The position numbers and the translations under genes are program-made. From positions 1,116,001-1,180,000 of the forward strand of contig NZ_JAKRNM010000001.1 in assembly GCF_022346995.1 (NCBI RefSeq): a stretch of 64,000 bases of DNA, written 5' to 3'. Source of the stretch: Paenibacillus sp. ACRRY (lineage in GTDB: Bacteria > Bacillota > Bacilli > Paenibacillales > Paenibacillaceae). Each line of letters starts with the position of its first letter. The first letter of the stretch is position 1. This document shows positions 61,802 through 64,000 of this stretch, piece by piece. The notes below the pieces were generated by a model. The model was given only the letters and a program-made list of their open reading frames with translations, searched no databases and was not told the DNA's origin.

Positions 61802-62749
61802 CTAGAAAATTCTGTACCCCGCATACTTGGAAGCCAGTTTATATGAAATGACAATCAGAACAAAGCTGATCACCGATTTCATTAAACCAATGGCTGTTGC
61901 GAACGAATACTGCATATTGATCAGACCCATACGGTACACAAAGGTATCAATGATATCACCCGTTTCATATACGAGCGGATTATACAGGTTGAAAACCTGA
62001 TCGAATCCGGCATTAAGGACGTTTCCGAGACTTAATGTACCCAGTAGGATAATGGTTGGGAACATGCCGGGCAGTGTAATGTGTAGAGTCTGTTTCCAGC
62101 GATTCGCACCATCCATTGCAGCAGATTCATACAAGGCAGGGTTAATTGCCGTTAATGCCGCCAGATAGACAATGGTTCCATAACCGAATTCCTTCCAGGT
62201 ATCCGTTACGATCAGGAGCGGTCTGAACCAATCATTGCTCGCCAGAAACATAATGCGTTCCAAACCGAGAAGCTCAAGGAAATTGTTAATCATGCCGTCA
62301 AAAGAAAATATCATGGTCAGCATCGTGCCCAAGACAACCCATGACATAAAGTGCGGTAAGTACACAATCGTTTGAATCGAACTCTTGAACACTTTCAGAC
62401 GAACCTCATTAAGCAGAAGGGCAAATACGATAGGGACTATCAATCCCAGCACAATTTTCCCAACGGCAATCACCAGTGTGTTGATAAAAATCTGCTTCGC
62501 GTCCGGCAGTTGAAACATATAGGTGAAATTGCTAAGCCCCGCCCATTTGGAACCGAATATGCCTTTGGCAGGAATGAACTTCTGGAACGCCATGATCACG
62601 CCGAACATGGGCACAATGGAGAAGATAAACAGCATCACCATGCCGGGCAGAAGCATTAAATGATAAGTCATTTCGTCAAATCGCTTACGTTTCTTTTGGA
62701 CTGAGCGTACTTCCCTTATGGGCTGTATCGTCGTTTCTGCTCGCGCCAT
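61802..62749 (-). CDS. LplB-type oligosaccharide ABC permease (mannan cluster)
   Basis: This 315-residue protein has six membrane segments from MLLPGMVMLFIFSIVPMFGV, a MAFQKFIPAKG segment and the EAA loop ALYESAAMDGANRWKQTLHI. ATG 62749 (MARAETT) was chosen because GGAGGTG precedes it; an ATG six codons earlier overlaps that site. Separated from the binding-protein gene by an intercistronic hairpin. Confidence 0.93.
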   Translation of the reverse strand: MARAETTIQPIREVRSVQKKRKRFDEMTYHLMLLPGMVMLFIFSIVPMFGVIMAFQKFIPAKGIFGSKWAGLSNFTYMFQLPDAKQIFINTLVIAVGKIVLGLIVPIVFALLLNEVRLKVFKSSIQTIVYLPHFMSWVVLGTMLTMIFSFDGMINNFLELLGLERIMFLASNDWFRPLLIVTDTWKEFGYGTIVYLAALTAINPALYESAAMDGANRWKQTLHITLPGMFPTIILLGTLSLGNVLNAGFDQVFNLYNPLVYETGDIIDTFVYRMGLINMQYSFATAIGLMKSVISFVLIVISYKLASKYAGYRIF

Positions 62750-62802
62750 TGCGACTTTCACCTCCATCTTGCCATATCTATAGGCAGGTCATACTGCTAA
62801 AG

Positions 62803-62850
62803 GCAGGAGCGGAAGTCTGGCATCAGGCTTCCGCTATACTCCATTCCTGC
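62803..62850 (-). promoter_or_regulatory. intercistronic hairpin after the second binding-protein gene
   Basis: On the - strand GCAGGA...GCGGAAG pairs with CTTCCGC...TCCTGC, with a 10-base bulge. There is no T-run. Same place and likely same role as the hairpin at 29952. Confidence 0.6.
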
Positions 62851-62866
62851 TTCACACAATTTGTTA

Positions 62867-64000
62867 TCACCTCTGAGCCATCTCGTTGACTTCCTCCGTA
62901 ATCTCATCTCCGCCTGTGCGCTTCCATGTATCAACAAACGTATCAAATTCGTCAATAGGAGCTTGCCCCATAATGATCTTGAGAATCGTTTCTTCTTCCA
63001 ACTTTTGCAGGTTCGCCCACTTCAGCTTCATCGTCTCCGTCGTCCCATAAAAGCCTGCAGGAGTCACTTCCAGGTTGGTGTTATTCGCTTCTCGTTGTCC
63101 TTCAATTCGAGATAGGTATTCGCCATAGGTGTTGACGTCAACGGCATTGCCTTTCTCTTTGAATTCCTGATAAGCCTTGAACGAGACGACCCGGTCTTCC
63201 TGAACGGCAGAAGCATCTCCGGACTCATCAGCTTTCATTAGATCTTCGTAATAGCGCTTCAGCACATCGTCATAATCGACCTGCATTGGAATCTGAGTAG
63301 GATCGTTATTCCAGCGGCTCGCATCAGTCAACATCTCATCAGGATGTTCCTTCTTATAGTTGATCGCATCATCCGTTAAGGAATACAGGAAATCCGTAGT
63401 CAGATTGACCGATTTCATTATGGCTTCAGGATGGGCGAAATTCTTGTTCACCACAACGATCCCTCCCCCTACAGGATCCTGACGAATTGTTCTGAACTTA
63501 CCGTCCTGATCCAGCGGTGCAGATACCGCGACCCATACGGCTTCAGGATTTTGCTTGATGGAATCCTTATAATTGGTGTAGCCGATCCACCATGGATTGA
63601 ATACGATTCCCGCCTGTCCGTTGATCACCAGTGCTTCTTTCTCTTCACTCGACCGAACTGCAAATTGTTTATCAATCAAGCCTTCTTTGTACATGGCGCT
63701 AACTTCAGCAAGTGCCTGCTTCATCTCAGGCTGAACGGATCCGTATACCACCTGACCATCTTTCTCGATCCAATTCGTTGGAAACGCGCCATGCGTAGCG
63801 AACATTGGGCTAAAATTCATCGCATTCGAATCCATTACCATGCCCACCGTCTTGCCTGTGCCAGATACGTCCTTTTCCACAAATGTTCTGGCGAGATTCC
63901 ACACATCTTCCGCGGTTTCCGGCAGCTTGGCACCCACCTTATCTACCCAATCCTTCCGAATCCACAGCAATTGATGCTGATTACCGATATTCGTCATCGG
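62867..64000 (-). CDS. LplA/YtcQ-type solute-binding protein, 5' end outside window
   Basis: About 378 C-terminal residues of a large family-1 solute-binding protein are present: LLWIRKDWVDKVGAKLPETA, ALVINGQAGIVFNPWW, and the terminus GQAPIDEFDTFVDTWKRTGG, which matches the first Lpl system's IMGTASEEDWNQAVDKWLQ. The signal peptide and N-terminal domain lie beyond 64000. An ATG at 63997 is inside the protein, not the start. First visible gene of the mannan-type operon. Confidence 0.9.
   Translation of the reverse strand, partial: PMTNIGNQHQLLWIRKDWVDKVGAKLPETAEDVWNLARTFVEKDVSGTGKTVGMVMDSNAMNFSPMFATHGAFPTNWIEKDGQVVYGSVQPEMKQALAEVSAMYKEGLIDKQFAVRSSEEKEALVINGQAGIVFNPWWIGYTNYKDSIKQNPEAVWVAVSAPLDQDGKFRTIRQDPVGGGIVVVNKNFAHPEAIMKSVNLTTDFLYSLTDDAINYKKEHPDEMLTDASRWNNDPTQIPMQVDYDDVLKRYYEDLMKADESGDASAVQEDRVVSFKAYQEFKEKGNAVDVNTYGEYLSRIEGQREANNTNLEVTPAGFYGTTETMKLKWANLQKLEEETILKIIMGQAPIDEFDTFVDTWKRTGGDEITEEVNEMAQR

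Noticed and set aside
1..64000. Insertion sequences, prophage, CRISPR arrays, tRNA or rRNA genes
   Set aside because: No transposase or integrase motifs, no spaced direct repeats, and no cloverleaf or rRNA-like sequence was seen on reading both strands.

Overview
The window reads as chromosomal DNA of a low-to-mid GC, spore-forming Firmicute, most likely a Paenibacillus. This is inferred from many AraC-type regulators, LplB/LplC-type and YesM/YesN-type sugar-uptake units, GH35, GH43 and GH76 glycosidases, lipoprotein signals, AGGAGG-like ribosome binding sites with frequent TTG and GTG starts, and T-tailed hairpin terminators. There are no rRNA or tRNA genes, no CRISPR array, no transposase and no phage module. 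It looks like accessory metabolic and regulatory territory.

Layout. 1-2059: tail of an unknown gene, then an AraC regulator overlapping an APH-family kinase. 2157-5814: a two-gene carboxyspermidine operon with a long structured leader, and a small lipoprotein. 5902-10670: a redox-stress locus of three reductases, a TetR repressor and an RclA-like flavoprotein, tied together by repeated AGAAYGATCRTTCT operators. 11030-16892: lipoproteins, a decayed three-segment membrane gene with an internal TAG, a class-I amidotransferase hydrolase, a cation/proton antiporter and an MFS exporter. 17127-24964: AraC regulator, chemotaxis receptor, COG4189 regulator divergent from a GH43 glycosidase, and a zinc alcohol dehydrogenase divergent from an AdhR-like MerR protein. 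25122-31712: YesN/YesM two-component system divergent from a sugar ABC transporter with a CRE site.

31830-39147: MmcQ-like protein, MFS exporter, threonine-aldolase-like enzyme, a tandem pair of unknown beta-rich paralogues behind a sigma-K-like promoter, Lrp regulator, metallo-hydrolase, and an iron-siderophore binding lipoprotein under a Fur box. 39376-41688: a lipoprotein, a barstar/barnase pair in one operon in which the barnase has a lipobox, and a PUA/EVE-like unknown. 41732-46295: AraC, GH35 beta-galactosidase and a Gfo/Idh/MocA oxidoreductase. 46357-53536: ECF sigma/anti-sigma pair, DUF2975-XRE pair, WYL regulator, DinB, YdeI, YqcI/YcgG and LysE proteins. 53855-64000: two LplABC-type oligosaccharide importers in opposite orientation around one membrane-bound AraC regulator. 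The second importer is joined to a GH76 (alpha-1,6-mannanase family) enzyme and runs off the window edge.

Taken together, most of the DNA supports scavenging of plant and microbial glycans (xylan/arabinan, galactosides, mannan), each enzyme sitting with its own regulator and importer. Redox and aldehyde defence, iron uptake, polyamine synthesis and an RNase toxin-immunity pair lie between them. The least explained elements are the leader RNA at 4621-4765, the surface-anchored barnase operon, and the paired 35596-36542 genes.
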